DNA of 64,000 bases from Mesorhizobium sp. L-8-3 (GCF_016756615.1 NZ_AP023262.1:6201501-6265500), one strand, 5' to 3'; counted from the stretch's first letter, positions 17,227-28,289 are shown. Notes: a model not told the origin generated them from the sequence alone. Made by a program: numbers and translations.

Positions 17227-18668
17227 ATGATGATCGGCGGAAAGCTGCTCGAGGACGTCCGGTTCGAAACGTCGGATGCGGCGCAATGGAGGGCGCTCGC
17301 GGACAAGGCGCTGGCCGGCGCCACATTCGATGAAGTGCTCGTCTCCCGAACGGATGACGCCATCGCGGTCATGCCGCTCTACGAAAGGGCCAAGGACGCC
17401 ATGCTGCTCCCCCGCGCCAACCCCGCCACCCGCTGGACCGTCACCCAGCGTATCGACGATCCGGACCCGACCCGTGCCAACCGTCAGGCGCAGGAAGACG
17501 TCGCGCAAGGCGCAACCGGCCTGTCTATTGTCTTCGAGGGGGCTCCGAATGCGTTCGGCTACGGACTCCCGGCCAATCCCGACGCACTTGCCAAGGCGCT
17601 CGACGGCATCGACATCGCACGCACCCATCTCAGGATCGACGTCCATCCGATGAGCCGCGCGAGCATCGACTGGCTCGTTGCTCTGCTGACGGCGCGCCGC
17701 GTCGACCCGGCGAATCTCAGCCTGTCCTTCGGCATCGACCCGGCAGCGATTTTTGCGGGTACCGGCAGGCTGCGCATGTCGGTGGAAGCACTGCTGGCCT
17801 CGATGCCGCAGTCGCTGGCGCATTTCTTCGGCCTTGGCGTGCCCGGCGTGCTGCTCGAGGCCGATGGCCGCGTCTTCCACAATGGCGGAGCCACGGAGGC
17901 GCAGGAACTGGGCATCATGCTGGCGGCGGCCGTGTCGCATCTGCGCATGTTCGAGGCCGCGCGACAGCCACTGGTCTATGCCGCGCCGCATATCGGTTTC
18001 GCGCTCAGCGTCGACCAGGACCAATTCCTGTCCATGGCCAAGGTCCGCGCCTTGCGCAAGCTGTGGGCGCGGGCGCAGGAGGCCTGCTCGATCGCTCCGG
18101 TTCCCTGCCAGATCCATGCCGAGACATCCTGGCGCATGATGACCGCGAAGGACCCGGAGACCAACATCCTGCGCGCCACCGTCGCCTGTTTCGCCGCGGC
18201 CACCGGAGGCGCCGATTCGATCTCCATCCTGCCGCACACCATCACGCACGGCCTGCCTGACGCGTTCGCGCGCCGCGTCGCGCGCAACACCCAACTCGTC
18301 ATGGCCGGAGAAAGCCATGTCGACTTCGTCGCCGATCCGGCCGCCGGCTCCGGCGGCATCGAGGCCTTGACCGACGGGCTCTGCGAACAGGCCTGGAAGG
18401 AGTTCCAGGCGATCGAAGCGGAGGGCGGGCCTCTGAAGAGCCTTGCCGACAACCGCCTTCAGGTCCGTGTCGGCGAGGCCCGCGACAAGCGCGCCAAGGC
18501 CTATCGCGACAAGAAGCGGTCGATCGTCGGCACGACGCTTTATCCGCTGAAGTCGGAACGCCCTGTCTCGACGCTCGATGCCGAGCGTCGCCCTGCGCCG
18601 CAGGAAGGTACGGTATTCTGCGAGGCGCTGGGCGCGCTTCGCATCGACGAACTGGTCGAGGGCCGGAC

Positions 18669-18672
<4 letters not shown>
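17227..18672 (+). CDS. mutA: Methylmalonyl-CoA mutase, small (beta) subunit
   Basis: The 481-residue protein is homologous along its length to the mutase catalytic barrel but lacks a C-terminal cobalamin-binding domain, as expected for the non-catalytic subunit. Blocks such as A-E-T-S-W-R-M-M and the S-I-L-P-H-T region match the family. With the large subunit it interconverts (R)-methylmalonyl-CoA and succinyl-CoA in propionate and branched-chain amino acid breakdown. It starts after GGAGG and its stop overlaps the next gene by 4 bp (ATGA). Epimerase and the MeaB-type GTPase are not in the window. Confidence 0.88.
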
Positions 18673-20795
<2,123 letters not shown>

Positions 20796-20822
20796 TAACA
20801 GTCATTGCCCTCTTGGCTGAGC

Positions 20823-20848
20823 GATGTTATATCTTGCGTTATAACATC
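20823..20848 (+). promoter_or_regulatory. Inverted-repeat operator of the AbrB-Doc toxin-antitoxin module
   Basis: GATGTTATA (20823-20831) and its exact complement TATAACATC (20840-20848) flank an 8-nt spacer. The repeat ends 3 bp before the GGAGA ribosome-binding site of the antitoxin. It is A/T-rich in GC-rich surroundings and likely overlaps the promoter. Autorepression by the antitoxin or complex is the known behaviour of such modules and is inferred here. Confidence 0.7.
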
Positions 20849-20860
20849 ATGGAGACAGCC

Positions 20861-21091
20861 ATGAACGTGACCATCCGGAAGATCGGCAATTCCGAGGGCG
20901 TGATCCTGCCGAAGGAGTTGCTCGAGAGGCATAATCTCAGCACCGGTGACACCCTCGTTCTGATCGAGGATGGCGACGAGTTGAGGCTGCGCCGCTCGGC
21001 AGACGATCCCGAGGAGTTCGAGCGCAAAATGAAAATCGCGCGCGAACGTATGAAGAAATACGAGGTCGCCTATCGCGTGCTCGCCAAGTGA
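20861..21091 (+). CDS. AbrB/MazE-type antitoxin
   Basis: The 76-residue protein has an N-terminal swapped-hairpin DNA-binding fold (M-N-V-T-I-R-K-I-G-N-S-E-G-V-I-L-P-K) and a charged C-terminal tail (residues 46-76) of the kind that wraps and inhibits a toxin. It starts at ATG 20861 behind GGAGA, just after a 9+9 bp inverted repeat. Its stop overlaps the GTG start of the Doc-like toxin gene. It should neutralise the toxin and repress the operon. The frame extends upstream to 20813, but that part covers the operator. Confidence 0.88.
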   Translation: MNVTIRKIGNSEGVILPKELLERHNLSTGDTLVLIEDGDELRLRRSADDPEEFERKMKIARERMKKYEVAYRVLAK

Positions 21092-21474
21092 CCGAGTTCC
21101 ACAGCAGGGAATTCGTCGAGGCAATGCATGCCGAACAGTTACGCCTGCACGGCGGAGCGCAAGGAATCCGCGACGAAGGCATGCTGGAATCGGCGCTGTT
21201 CCGCCCACAGCAGAAAGAAGCCTATGGCGAGCCCGACATTTGCGAACTCGCAGCGGCCTATCTGTTTGGGATCGTAAAGAACCACCCGTTCGTCGACGGC
21301 AACAAAAGGACCGGCTTCGCGGCAGCCGACCTCTTCCTCTACTTCAACGGCTTCAGCGTGGAGGCCGAACAGCAGGATATCATACAGCTCGTGCTAATGG
21401 TCGCAGCTGGAGAGATCGACGAAGCCGGCGCAGCCGCCTTCTTCCGCGATCATATCGAGCCCATCGAAGCATAG
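21088..21474 (+). CDS. doc: Death-on-curing (Doc/Fic fold) toxin
   Basis: The 128-residue protein carries the Doc form of the Fic motif, H66-P-F-V-D70-G-N72-K73-R74, and the I-R-D-E-G-M-L-E-S-A-L segment conserved before it. Classical phage P1 Doc phosphorylates elongation factor EF-Tu and stops translation; all motif residues needed for that are present except Gly in place of the usual Ala before the Asn. The start is GTG within the antitoxin stop (GTGA), so expression follows the antitoxin. Its stop directly abuts the convergent Gre-like gene. A chromosomal stabilisation or stress role is inference. Confidence 0.9.
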   Translation: MTEFHSREFVEAMHAEQLRLHGGAQGIRDEGMLESALFRPQQKEAYGEPDICELAAAYLFGIVKNHPFVDGNKRTGFAAADLFLYFNGFSVEAEQQDIIQLVLMVAAGEIDEAGAAAFFRDHIEPIEA

Positions 21475-21948
21475 TCACGCCACTTCGAGCGCGACGATCT
21501 CCCAGTCCTTGCCGTTGACGGTCGCGACGTCGCCGACAGCCTTGCCGAACATGGCAATCGCCATGGGCGAGACATGCGAGATCGTGCCGTGCGCGGCGTC
21601 GGCCTCGTCCTCGCCGACGATTGTCCAGCTCTTCCTCTTGCCGTCGTCGTCCTCGACGGTCACCCGCATGCCGAAGCGCACGACCTTGCTGTCGGTGTCG
21701 GGCACGGAGACTTCCGCGCTCTCTCGCCGCGCGTTCCAATAACGCAAGTCTCTCGACACGAGCGCGATGCGTTCGCGGTCGCCGCTCGCTTCGGCCTTGG
21801 CGAATTCCTCGCGCAGTTCGGCGAGTTCCTTGTCCATCGCGGCGAGGCCGTTCGGCGTCACCAGATTGCGGTGCTGGCTGACCGGCCTTTCCCCAATATC
21901 CGAAAGCCCGGTCTCGTTGTCGTCCTGACGGGTGAAAGCTCTGCTCAT
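21475..21948 (-). CDS. GreA/GreB-family transcription factor
   Basis: The 157-residue protein has an N-terminal coiled-coil part (about 30-75) and a C-terminal FKBP-like Gre domain (about 80-157; V-G-D-V-A-T-V-N-G-K-D-W-E-I-V near the end). Gre factors enter the RNA polymerase secondary channel and stimulate cleavage of backtracked RNA. The usual acidic tip sequence G-D-x-x-E-N-A-x-Y is not visible; the turn region reads S-G-D-R-E-R-I-A-L-V-S-R-D-L-R-Y instead, so cleavage activity is uncertain and it may act as an anti-Gre or other channel-binding factor. Confidence 0.8.
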   Translation of the reverse strand: MSRAFTRQDDNETGLSDIGERPVSQHRNLVTPNGLAAMDKELAELREEFAKAEASGDRERIALVSRDLRYWNARRESAEVSVPDTDSKVVRFGMRVTVEDDDGKRKSWTIVGEDEADAAHGTISHVSPMAIAMFGKAVGDVATVNGKDWEIVALEVA

Positions 21949-22055
21949 TCCAGAAATCTAAGCGTGTCCGAGCGGCTTAACAAGGATCGACGGAAGCATT
22001 CCTTCGGATGGCACGGTCCCTGCTTGGTTACGGTCGCAACAAGGAAACTGTCCCG

Positions 22056-23429
22056 ATGTTGAACAGACGCGACCTCCTTTCCGGCACAGCCGGCCTCGCC
22101 GCCGGCGGGCTGGTTCTTCCCGCCTCGGCCGACGCAGCTGCCACGACAGAGGCGAATTCGATGCCCGGCGCGATCGACGCGACCACCTTCGGCCTGCACC
22201 CCGGCAGCCACGACGATCAGAGCCGGGCTTTCGCCAACTTGCTCCGCACGGCCTCGGACAGCGACGTCGCCGTGTTCATGCCTCCTGGTATTTATCTCGT
22301 CTCGAACATAACGCTGCCCCGGCGGGTCCGGCTCTCGGGGGTGCCCGGCGCGACCCGCATCGTCTATGGCGGCGACGGACATCTGCTCCTTGCCGACGAG
22401 GCGGAGAAGATCGAGCTTACCGGCCTCGTCTTCGACGGGGCCAACCGGTGGATCGGCGACCATGCGCAGGGCCTGCTCGACTTCCGCCGCGTCGACGAAA
22501 TCGCCATGGACAATTGTCGGATCGTCGGCTCAGGCAAGAATGGCCTGGCGCTTCAGCATGTGAGCGGCCGCGTCGAGCGCTGCACGATCTCCGGCGCCGC
22601 CGAAGCCGGCATCTATTCGGTAGAGGCGGGGCGGCTGCGGATTTCGGCGAACACCGTATCGGATTGCGGCAATGGCGGCATCCTCGTGCATCGCTGGGAG
22701 ATCGGCGAGGACGGCACGCTCGTCATGGGAAACCGCGTGGAACGCATACTCGCCCGCAACGGCGGCACGGGCCAGTTTGGAAACGGCATCAACACCTATC
22801 GCGCCGACAATGTCGTGATCGCCAATAACAGCGTTTCGGATTGCTCCTTCTCGGCGATCCGCGCCAACAGCTCGAGCAATCTCCAGATCGTCGGCAACCA
22901 GGCGATGCGCTCCGGCGAGACGGCGATCTACGCGGAATTTGCCTATGAAGGAGCCGTGATCAACGCCAACATCGTAGACGGCGCGGCCAACGGCATCTCC
23001 ATGGTCAACTTCAACGAAGGCGGACGCATGGGCGTGTGCAGCGGCAACATCGTGCGCAACCTGTCGACCCAAGGCCCCTATACCGCCGATCCGCCCGGTT
23101 TCGGCGTCGGCATCGCGGTCGAGGCAGATTGCGCCGCCAGCGGCAACGTCATCGAGAACGCCCCGCTTTTCGGCATCAACATCGGCTGGGGCGAGTTCAT
23201 GCGCAATGTCGTCGCGACCGGCAACGTCATCCGCAAGGCTCGCACGGGCATCGGCGTCACGGTCGTCGCCGGCGTCGGCCCGGCCATCATCACCGACAAT
23301 ATGATCGACGGGGCAGAGAGAGGCGCGATCGTCGGCTTCGAATGGACACGGCAGGTCACCGGCGATCTGGCCGCGGAAGGCAGCGACGCCTATCGCCACC
23401 TCACCGTGGAAAGGAACCGCGTGAGTTAG
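22056..23429 (+). CDS. TIGR03808 family Tat-exported parallel beta-helix protein
   Basis: The 457-residue protein starts with a twin-arginine signal (L-N-R-R-D-L-L-S-G, then a hydrophobic stretch ending near A-S-A-D-A). The mature part is a run of short repeats rich in N-x-V/I and G-I/G-N turns (about 150-440), typical of right-handed parallel beta-helices related to pectate-lyase-like folds. It matches the alphaproteobacterial TIGR03808 group of unknown function. It is expected in the periplasm, with carbohydrate binding or cleavage possible but unproven. ATG 22056 has an AAGGAA site. It is tail-to-tail with the asparaginase gene (4 bp overlap). Confidence 0.8.
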   Translation: MLNRRDLLSGTAGLAAGGLVLPASADAAATTEANSMPGAIDATTFGLHPGSHDDQSRAFANLLRTASDSDVAVFMPPGIYLVSNITLPRRVRLSGVPGATRIVYGGDGHLLLADEAEKIELTGLVFDGANRWIGDHAQGLLDFRRVDEIAMDNCRIVGSGKNGLALQHVSGRVERCTISGAAEAGIYSVEAGRLRISANTVSDCGNGGILVHRWEIGEDGTLVMGNRVERILARNGGTGQFGNGINTYRADNVVIANNSVSDCSFSAIRANSSSNLQIVGNQAMRSGETAIYAEFAYEGAVINANIVDGAANGISMVNFNEGGRMGVCSGNIVRNLSTQGPYTADPPGFGVGIAVEADCAASGNVIENAPLFGINIGWGEFMRNVVATGNVIRKARTGIGVTVVAGVGPAIITDNMIDGAERGAIVGFEWTRQVTGDLAAEGSDAYRHLTVERNRVS

Positions 23430-24454
23430 GCCGCAATCGGCGTGGCAAGCACGGATGCGGGCCGGAGCCGGCCCACATGCGTGCCACGCCAGTTGCGCAA
23501 TTCGGGTCGGGCGAGGCCGGCGAGCCTGGTCGACACGTCCCCGTCCTTGTGCAACAGCGAAGCGAGCACTTGCGACACCACGACCTCCGCCGCGCGGCTC
23601 GCCCCGTCGTCGCACTTGATGGCGATGCCCAGCCCGAGTTCCTCCAGCGCTCCGCAGAACACGCCTTCCGCTCCGGTCTTGACAAAAATCCGCCCCGGTG
23701 CGGCTTCCATCAGCCGGGTACAGGCACGGTTCGTCCCGGCCACGTAGAAAGGCTCGGCCATGCAGGCCGACATCAGCCGTTTCGCCGCAACCGCCCTCTC
23801 CCGCCCCAAGCCATTGCCGGTCGCCATGCGGGCGAAGCCAAGTGCGAGGCTCCTGAGCGGAACGGCATAGGTCGGGATGGAACAGCCGTCGATGCCTCGG
23901 TTTTGCGGCCCGTGAACGGCCCCGGTCACTTCCTCCATGGTGACGCGGACCATGTCCTGGAAAGGATGGCCGGCCTCGACATAGCCGGCGTGATCGATTC
24001 CACAATGACGGCAGGTGCACAGGAAAGCCGAGTGCTTTCCCGAGCAGTTGTTGTGCAACTGCGTCGGCACTTTGCCCGCGCGGGCAAGCTCGACCATGGC
24101 ATCCTGCGAGGACGGCCAGTGCGCGCCGCATTCGAGCGCACGCTCGGCGAGCCCTGCCTTGGCCAGCATGGCTTCGGCCAGGGTGACATGGGCGGCCTCG
24201 CCGGAATGGGACGAGCAGGCCAGCGCAAGTTCCCGGTCGCCGAAACCACAGGCATCGGCGGCCCCGCTTTCGACGAAAGGCAGCGCCTGGATCGTCTTGA
24301 CAGCGGAACGGGGAAACACCGGGCGATCGATCTCGCCCAGGGCCAGCACCGTCTTGCCGTCGGCGTCGACGACGACAACCGCGCCGCGGTGCAGGCTTTC
24401 GACCGTGTCGCCACGGAGAACTTCGACAAGAACCGGATCGGACACTTCTTGCAT
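23426..24454 (-). CDS. L-asparaginase, rhizobial (ReAV/AnsA) class
   Basis: The 342-residue protein matches the asparaginase class first described in Rhizobium etli, unrelated to the E. coli enzymes. Counterparts of the known active-site residues are visible: Ser50-x-x-Lys53 (R-S-A-V-K), serines in C-S-S-H-S-G-E (80-86), and the zinc-site residues Cys137 and Lys140 (N-C-S-G-K) and Cys191 (G-C-S-I-P). It should hydrolyse asparagine to aspartate and ammonia in the cytoplasm. ATG 24454 is chosen; the longer frame upstream has no family-like sequence. Confidence 0.86.
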   Translation of the reverse strand: MQEVSDPVLVEVLRGDTVESLHRGAVVVVDADGKTVLALGEIDRPVFPRSAVKTIQALPFVESGAADACGFGDRELALACSSHSGEAAHVTLAEAMLAKAGLAERALECGAHWPSSQDAMVELARAGKVPTQLHNNCSGKHSAFLCTCRHCGIDHAGYVEAGHPFQDMVRVTMEEVTGAVHGPQNRGIDGCSIPTYAVPLRSLALGFARMATGNGLGRERAVAAKRLMSACMAEPFYVAGTNRACTRLMEAAPGRIFVKTGAEGVFCGALEELGLGIAIKCDDGASRAAEVVVSQVLASLLHKDGDVSTRLAGLARPELRNWRGTHVGRLRPASVLATPIAA

Positions 24455-24539
24455 TCCGCAGTGATGAGGGCGTGTAATTCGGCGAGCTGGTATCAGGTCC
24501 GGCTTCCGAGCGGAAGGGAGCCAGCCAGAATTCCGCAAT

Positions 24540-25535
24540 TCACCGCTTGGTCACCCAGGCGCCGGCAGAACCATAGCGCGTGCCAGCGAACTTTTCCGGT
24601 GCCAGCATGTCGCCGAGCGTCTTGAGCTCTTCCGGCGTAAGCGCAATGTCCGCGGCAGCGACGTTCTGCTCGAGATGCGCGATCTTCCGTGCCCCCGGGA
24701 TGGGCACGATGAAATCTCCCTGGTTGACGACCCAGGCAAGTGCGAGCTGTGCGGCGGTCACACCCTTTTCCGTCGCCATCTCCTCCAGCATTCTCACAAG
24801 GGAGGCGTTTCCGGCCATGTTCTCGGGACTGAAGCGGGGAAGCGTCCGGCGGAAATCGTCGGGGCCGAAATCTTCCGGCTTCTGAATCTTGCCCGTCAGG
24901 AAGCCTCGCCCAAGGGGGCTGAACGGCACAAAGCCGATACCCAATTCACGGCAGGTGTCGAGGATCTCGCCTTCCGGATCGCGGGTCCATAGCGAATATT
25001 CGCTCTGGAGAGCGGAAATCGGATGGACGGCATGGGCCCGGCGGATGATATCGGCTCCCGCCTCGGAAAGGCCGAGGGCGCGCACCTTGCCTTCCTTCAC
25101 AAGATCCGCCATCGCGCCGACGGTATCCTCGATCGGCACCTGCGGGTCGACGCGGTGCTGGTAGAAAAGGTCGATCGCGTCGACCCCGAGCCGTTTCAAC
25201 GACGCCTCGGCCACCTCGCGGACATGATCCGGCCGGCTGTCGACGCCGGACATGGCGTTGACGCCTTGCTTGCCGGCGTCGATCCGGAAGCCGAATTTGG
25301 TGGCGATCACCACCTTGTCCCTATAGGGCTTCAATGCCTTGCCGACGAGGATTTCGTTCTCGAACGGACCGTAGACCTCGGCGGTGTCGAAGAAGGTGAC
25401 CCCGAGCTCGACGGCCCGGTGCAGCGTGCGGATGGATTCCGCCTCGTCCTGACCACCATAGGCGTGGCTCATGCCCATGCAGCCGAGCCCGACTGCCGAA
25501 ACGGCGAGGTCCGATCCAATCTTGCGTGTCTTCAT
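24540..25535 (-). CDS. Aldo/keto reductase
   Basis: The 331-residue TIM-barrel NADPH-dependent oxidoreductase shows the tetrad: Asp and Tyr in F-F-D-T-A-E-V-Y-G, Lys in I-A-T-K-F-G-F, and His in Y-Q-H-R-V-D-P. The C-terminal cofactor block P-I-P-G-A-R-K and the N-terminal G-L-G-C-M-G-M-S place it in the AKR13-like group of aldehyde/ketone reductases. Its substrate cannot be deduced. It lies 69 bp after the SDR gene on the same strand and might be co-transcribed with the thiolase-SDR pair. Confidence 0.9.
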   Translation of the reverse strand: MKTRKIGSDLAVSAVGLGCMGMSHAYGGQDEAESIRTLHRAVELGVTFFDTAEVYGPFENEILVGKALKPYRDKVVIATKFGFRIDAGKQGVNAMSGVDSRPDHVREVAEASLKRLGVDAIDLFYQHRVDPQVPIEDTVGAMADLVKEGKVRALGLSEAGADIIRRAHAVHPISALQSEYSLWTRDPEGEILDTCRELGIGFVPFSPLGRGFLTGKIQKPEDFGPDDFRRTLPRFSPENMAGNASLVRMLEEMATEKGVTAAQLALAWVVNQGDFIVPIPGARKIAHLEQNVAAADIALTPEELKTLGDMLAPEKFAGTRYGSAGAWVTKR

Positions 25536-25604
25536 CAGCTCATGCCCTTTTGTTACCAACGCCAAAGACCCACCGGCAGACAGGCAGCCTTATCCAATCC
25601 CTCT

Positions 25605-26348
25605 CTAGCCCTCCTCTATGAGGCCGGCAGCAAGGAATCCGCCGTCGACGGCAAGCGTGTGGCCGTTGATGTAGCTCGCCTCCGGCGAAAGCAGGAAAGC
25701 TATCGCCGCCGCCACTTCCTCAGGCTCTCCGTAGCGGGCCTGCGGCACGCGGCCGAGCCACTGCCGCCGCGCCTCGGGCGTATGCAACCGGGTGATCATC
25801 GGCGTCTGGATCGCGCCTGGGGCAACGCAGTTCACCCGAACGGCCCGATTGCCGAATTCCAGCGCCAGCACTTCCGTCATCAGCTTCACGCCGGCCTTGG
25901 ATGCTCCATAGGCGACACGGCCGCGATTGGCGCGCAGGCCTGATACCGACGTGAGATTGACGATCGAAAGCGAAGCGCCCATCCGCTCCAGCCCGGCCTT
26001 GGCAGTGATGAAGGAACCGACCAGATTGACGTCGAGGACTTCCCGGAAACGCTCCGCACTTGTCTCTTCGGCCGAAAGATTGCAGGCAATGCCGGCGGAA
26101 TTGACGAGGCCGCCGATCAGACCGAGCCTGTCGACGACTTCGTCGAAGGACTCCGCGACATCGTCCTCGTCGGTGACGTCAGCCGCCAGAAAGATGGCAT
26201 TCTCGCCCGATAACGCCTCTTCCGCCCGGGCAAGGGCCTCCAGGTCGGCGTCAAGCACCGCCACGGGCCAGCCATCGTCAAGGAGACGTTCGGCGACGGC
26301 AAGTCCGATGCCCGAAGCGCCTCCGGTGACGACGGCCGATTGCTTCAT
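25605..26348 (-). CDS. Short-chain dehydrogenase/reductase
   Basis: The 247-residue SDR has the Rossmann motif T-G-G-A-S-G-I-G at the N-terminus, N-S-A-G in the middle, catalytic Ser in L-T-S-V-S-G, and Y-G-A-S-K. The C-terminal I-N-G-H-T-L-A-V-D-G-G-F is standard. Its ATG overlaps the stop of the thiolase gene (ATGA), so the two are one operon. With a thiolase partner, oxidation or reduction of a 3-hydroxyacyl-type or related intermediate is a reasonable guess, not shown. Confidence 0.88.
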   Translation of the reverse strand: MKQSAVVTGGASGIGLAVAERLLDDGWPVAVLDADLEALARAEEALSGENAIFLAADVTDEDDVAESFDEVVDRLGLIGGLVNSAGIACNLSAEETSAERFREVLDVNLVGSFITAKAGLERMGASLSIVNLTSVSGLRANRGRVAYGASKAGVKLMTEVLALEFGNRAVRVNCVAPGAIQTPMITRLHTPEARRQWLGRVPQARYGEPEEVAAAIAFLLSPEASYINGHTLAVDGGFLAAGLIEEG

Positions 26349-27511
26349 CTGATCCGATCCAGGATCGACACGTAATTGGCGACCGCGGCACCGCCCATGT
26401 TGAAGATGCCGCCGAGCTTCGCGCCCGGTATCTGGATGCCGCCGGCCTCGCCGGCGAGTTGCATGGCGCTCAGCACATGCATCGAAACGCCGGTCGCGCC
26501 GATCGGATGACCCTTGGCCTTCAGCCCGCCCGACGGATTGACGGGAAGTTTGCCGTCCTTGGCGGTGATGCCTTCGAGCGCCGCCTTGGCGCCCTCGCCC
26601 CGCTTGGCCAGACCCATTGCCTCATACTCGATGAGCTCGGCAATGGTGAAACAGTCGTGCGTCTCGACAAAGGACAGGTCGTCAAGCGTGACGCCGGCCT
26701 TCTTCAGCGCCCGCGCCCAGGCCTGCTCGCAGCCCTCGAACGAGAGGATGTCGCGCTTCGACATCGGCAGGAAGTCCTGCACATGCTCGTTGGCGCGGAA
26801 CGCGACGGCCCGGCGCATCGACAGCGCCGTGGTCGCATCGGTCAAGACGAGCGCGGCCGCGCCGTCCGATACCAGCGAGCAGTCGGTCCGCTTCAACGGC
26901 CCCGCGACGAAGGGGTTCTTCTCGCTTTCCTGGCGGCAGAAGTCGAAGCCGAAATCCTTGCGCATCTGGGCATAGGGGTTGTCGACGCCGTTCCGGTGGT
27001 TCTTAGCGGCGATCGTCGCCAGGGCATCGGACTGGTCGCCGTAGCGCTGGAAATAGGCCTGGGCGATCTTACCGAAGACACCGGCGAAACCGGCCGGGGT
27101 ATCGCCGTCCTCGGGAAGGTAGGAAGCGCGCAGCAGGTTGCGCCCGACTTCGGGTCCTGACGTGGTCGTCATCTGCTCGGCGCCGACCACGAGCACGATC
27201 CGCGCCGCGCCGGCATCGACCGCGCGGATGCCCTGCCGCACGGCCGCGGAGCCGGTGGCGCAGGCATTCTCGACGCGCGTTGCCGGTTTGAAGCGCAGCC
27301 TGTCGTCAGCCTGGAGCACCAGGCTTGCCGTGAAGTCCTGGGCTGAGAAGCCAGCGTTGAAGTGACCGAGCACGATCTCGTCGACGTCCTCGGGGCCGAT
27401 ACCGGCATGTTCGAGCGCCTGATTGGCTACCGTCACGATGAGGTTCTCGAGAGTCTCGCCTTCGAGCTTGCCGAAACGCGAATGCGCCCAGCCAACGATG
27501 CATGCCGTCAT
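26345..27511 (-). CDS. SCP2-type thiolase / acetyl-CoA acetyltransferase
   Basis: The 388-residue protein is a thiolase-fold enzyme with nucleophile Cys in V-E-N-A-C-A-T-G-S and the active-site loop G-G-L-K-A-K-G-H-P-I-G-A-T-G. It lacks the C-terminal C-x-G motif of classical thiolases, as in SCP-x-like enzymes. These often work with a DUF35 OB-fold protein, which is absent here. It is the first gene of an operon with the overlapping SDR. The start is ATG 27511; a short upstream extension of the frame is not supported. A weak repeat (GTTCA/TGAAC, 27577-27590) lies in its promoter region. Confidence 0.87.
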   Translation of the reverse strand: MTACIVGWAHSRFGKLEGETLENLIVTVANQALEHAGIGPEDVDEIVLGHFNAGFSAQDFTASLVLQADDRLRFKPATRVENACATGSAAVRQGIRAVDAGAARIVLVVGAEQMTTTSGPEVGRNLLRASYLPEDGDTPAGFAGVFGKIAQAYFQRYGDQSDALATIAAKNHRNGVDNPYAQMRKDFGFDFCRQESEKNPFVAGPLKRTDCSLVSDGAAALVLTDATTALSMRRAVAFRANEHVQDFLPMSKRDILSFEGCEQAWARALKKAGVTLDDLSFVETHDCFTIAELIEYEAMGLAKRGEGAKAALEGITAKDGKLPVNPSGGLKAKGHPIGATGVSMHVLSAMQLAGEAGGIQIPGAKLGGIFNMGGAAVANYVSILDRIR

Positions 27512-27646
27512 CGGAATTCTCCATCCTTGATATGAGCCTAGCACGGAGTCACACGCCCCGGCATAGTCAATATATTGTTCAAGAGTGAACGAAATACCAG
27601 AGGACGTAAAGAGCCGAACCGGTTCGAAGGCGATATCGGTTTTTTG

Positions 27647-27667
27647 TTGATTGATGCATCAATAAAT
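27647..27667 (+). promoter_or_regulatory. BetI-box-like operator upstream of the bet operon
   Basis: TTGATTGATGCATCAATAAA (27647-27666) contains the perfect 14 bp palindrome ATTGATGCATCAAT (27650-27663). It resembles the BetI boxes of other proteobacteria, with a TTGATTG half-site and a TCAATAA half-site. It sits about 32 bp before the betI start codon. Choline-relieved repression by BetI is known for the family; binding here is inferred. Confidence 0.68.
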
Positions 27668-27698
27668 AATAGCCTGTGCAACACAGGAGGATGCTCAC

Positions 27699-28289
27699 TT
27701 GCCGAAGGTCGGAATGGAACCCCTGCGTCGGCGCGCGCTCATCGATGCGACGATTTCGGCGATCGGCGAACGCGGTTCGCTCGACGTGACCATGTCCGAG
27801 ATCGCCGGCCGCGCCGGCGTGTCTCCGGCGCTCGCGCATCACTATTTCGGCGCCAAGGGCGACCTGTTGCACGCCACGATGCGTCATCTGCTGGCCGAAC
27901 TCGGCCGCGACCTGCGCGCGGCACTTGCGACGGCGCCCGATGCCCGCTCGCGCGTGTCGGCGGTGGTCAGGGTCAACTTCTCCCCGACCCAGTTCCAACC
28001 CGAGACGGTCGCCGCCTGGCTGACCTTCTACGTGGCCGCCCAGCACTCGCCGGAACTGCGCCGCCTGCTGCGCATCTATGCGCGCCGGCTGCACTCCAAC
28101 CTGATGACCGGGCTCGGCCGCCTGTTGCCGCGCAACGAGGCGGAGCGCACGGCCGAGTCCACGGCCGCCCTCATCGATGGTTTCTACATCCGCCGCGCGC
28201 TGCGCGACGGCCCGCCGGATGCCGGCAACGCTATAGCACTGGTCGAGGAGTTTCTCGCGGCCAGGATCAATCAGCGGAAGCAGCCATGA
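27699..28289 (+). CDS. betI: Transcriptional repressor BetI (TetR family)
   Basis: The 196-residue TetR-type regulator begins M-P-K-V-G-M-E-P-L-R-R-R-A-L, the characteristic BetI N-terminus, followed by a helix-turn-helix (M-S-E-I-A-G-R-A-G-V-S-P-A-L-A-H-H-Y-F). The start is TTG at 27699 behind ACAGGAGG. BetI represses the choline-to-glycine-betaine genes and is released by choline. The stop overlaps the betC start (ATGA). The palindrome at 27650-27663 is the obvious operator. Confidence 0.93.
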   Translation: MPKVGMEPLRRRALIDATISAIGERGSLDVTMSEIAGRAGVSPALAHHYFGAKGDLLHATMRHLLAELGRDLRAALATAPDARSRVSAVVRVNFSPTQFQPETVAAWLTFYVAAQHSPELRRLLRIYARRLHSNLMTGLGRLLPRNEAERTAESTAALIDGFYIRRALRDGPPDAGNAIALVEEFLAARINQRKQP

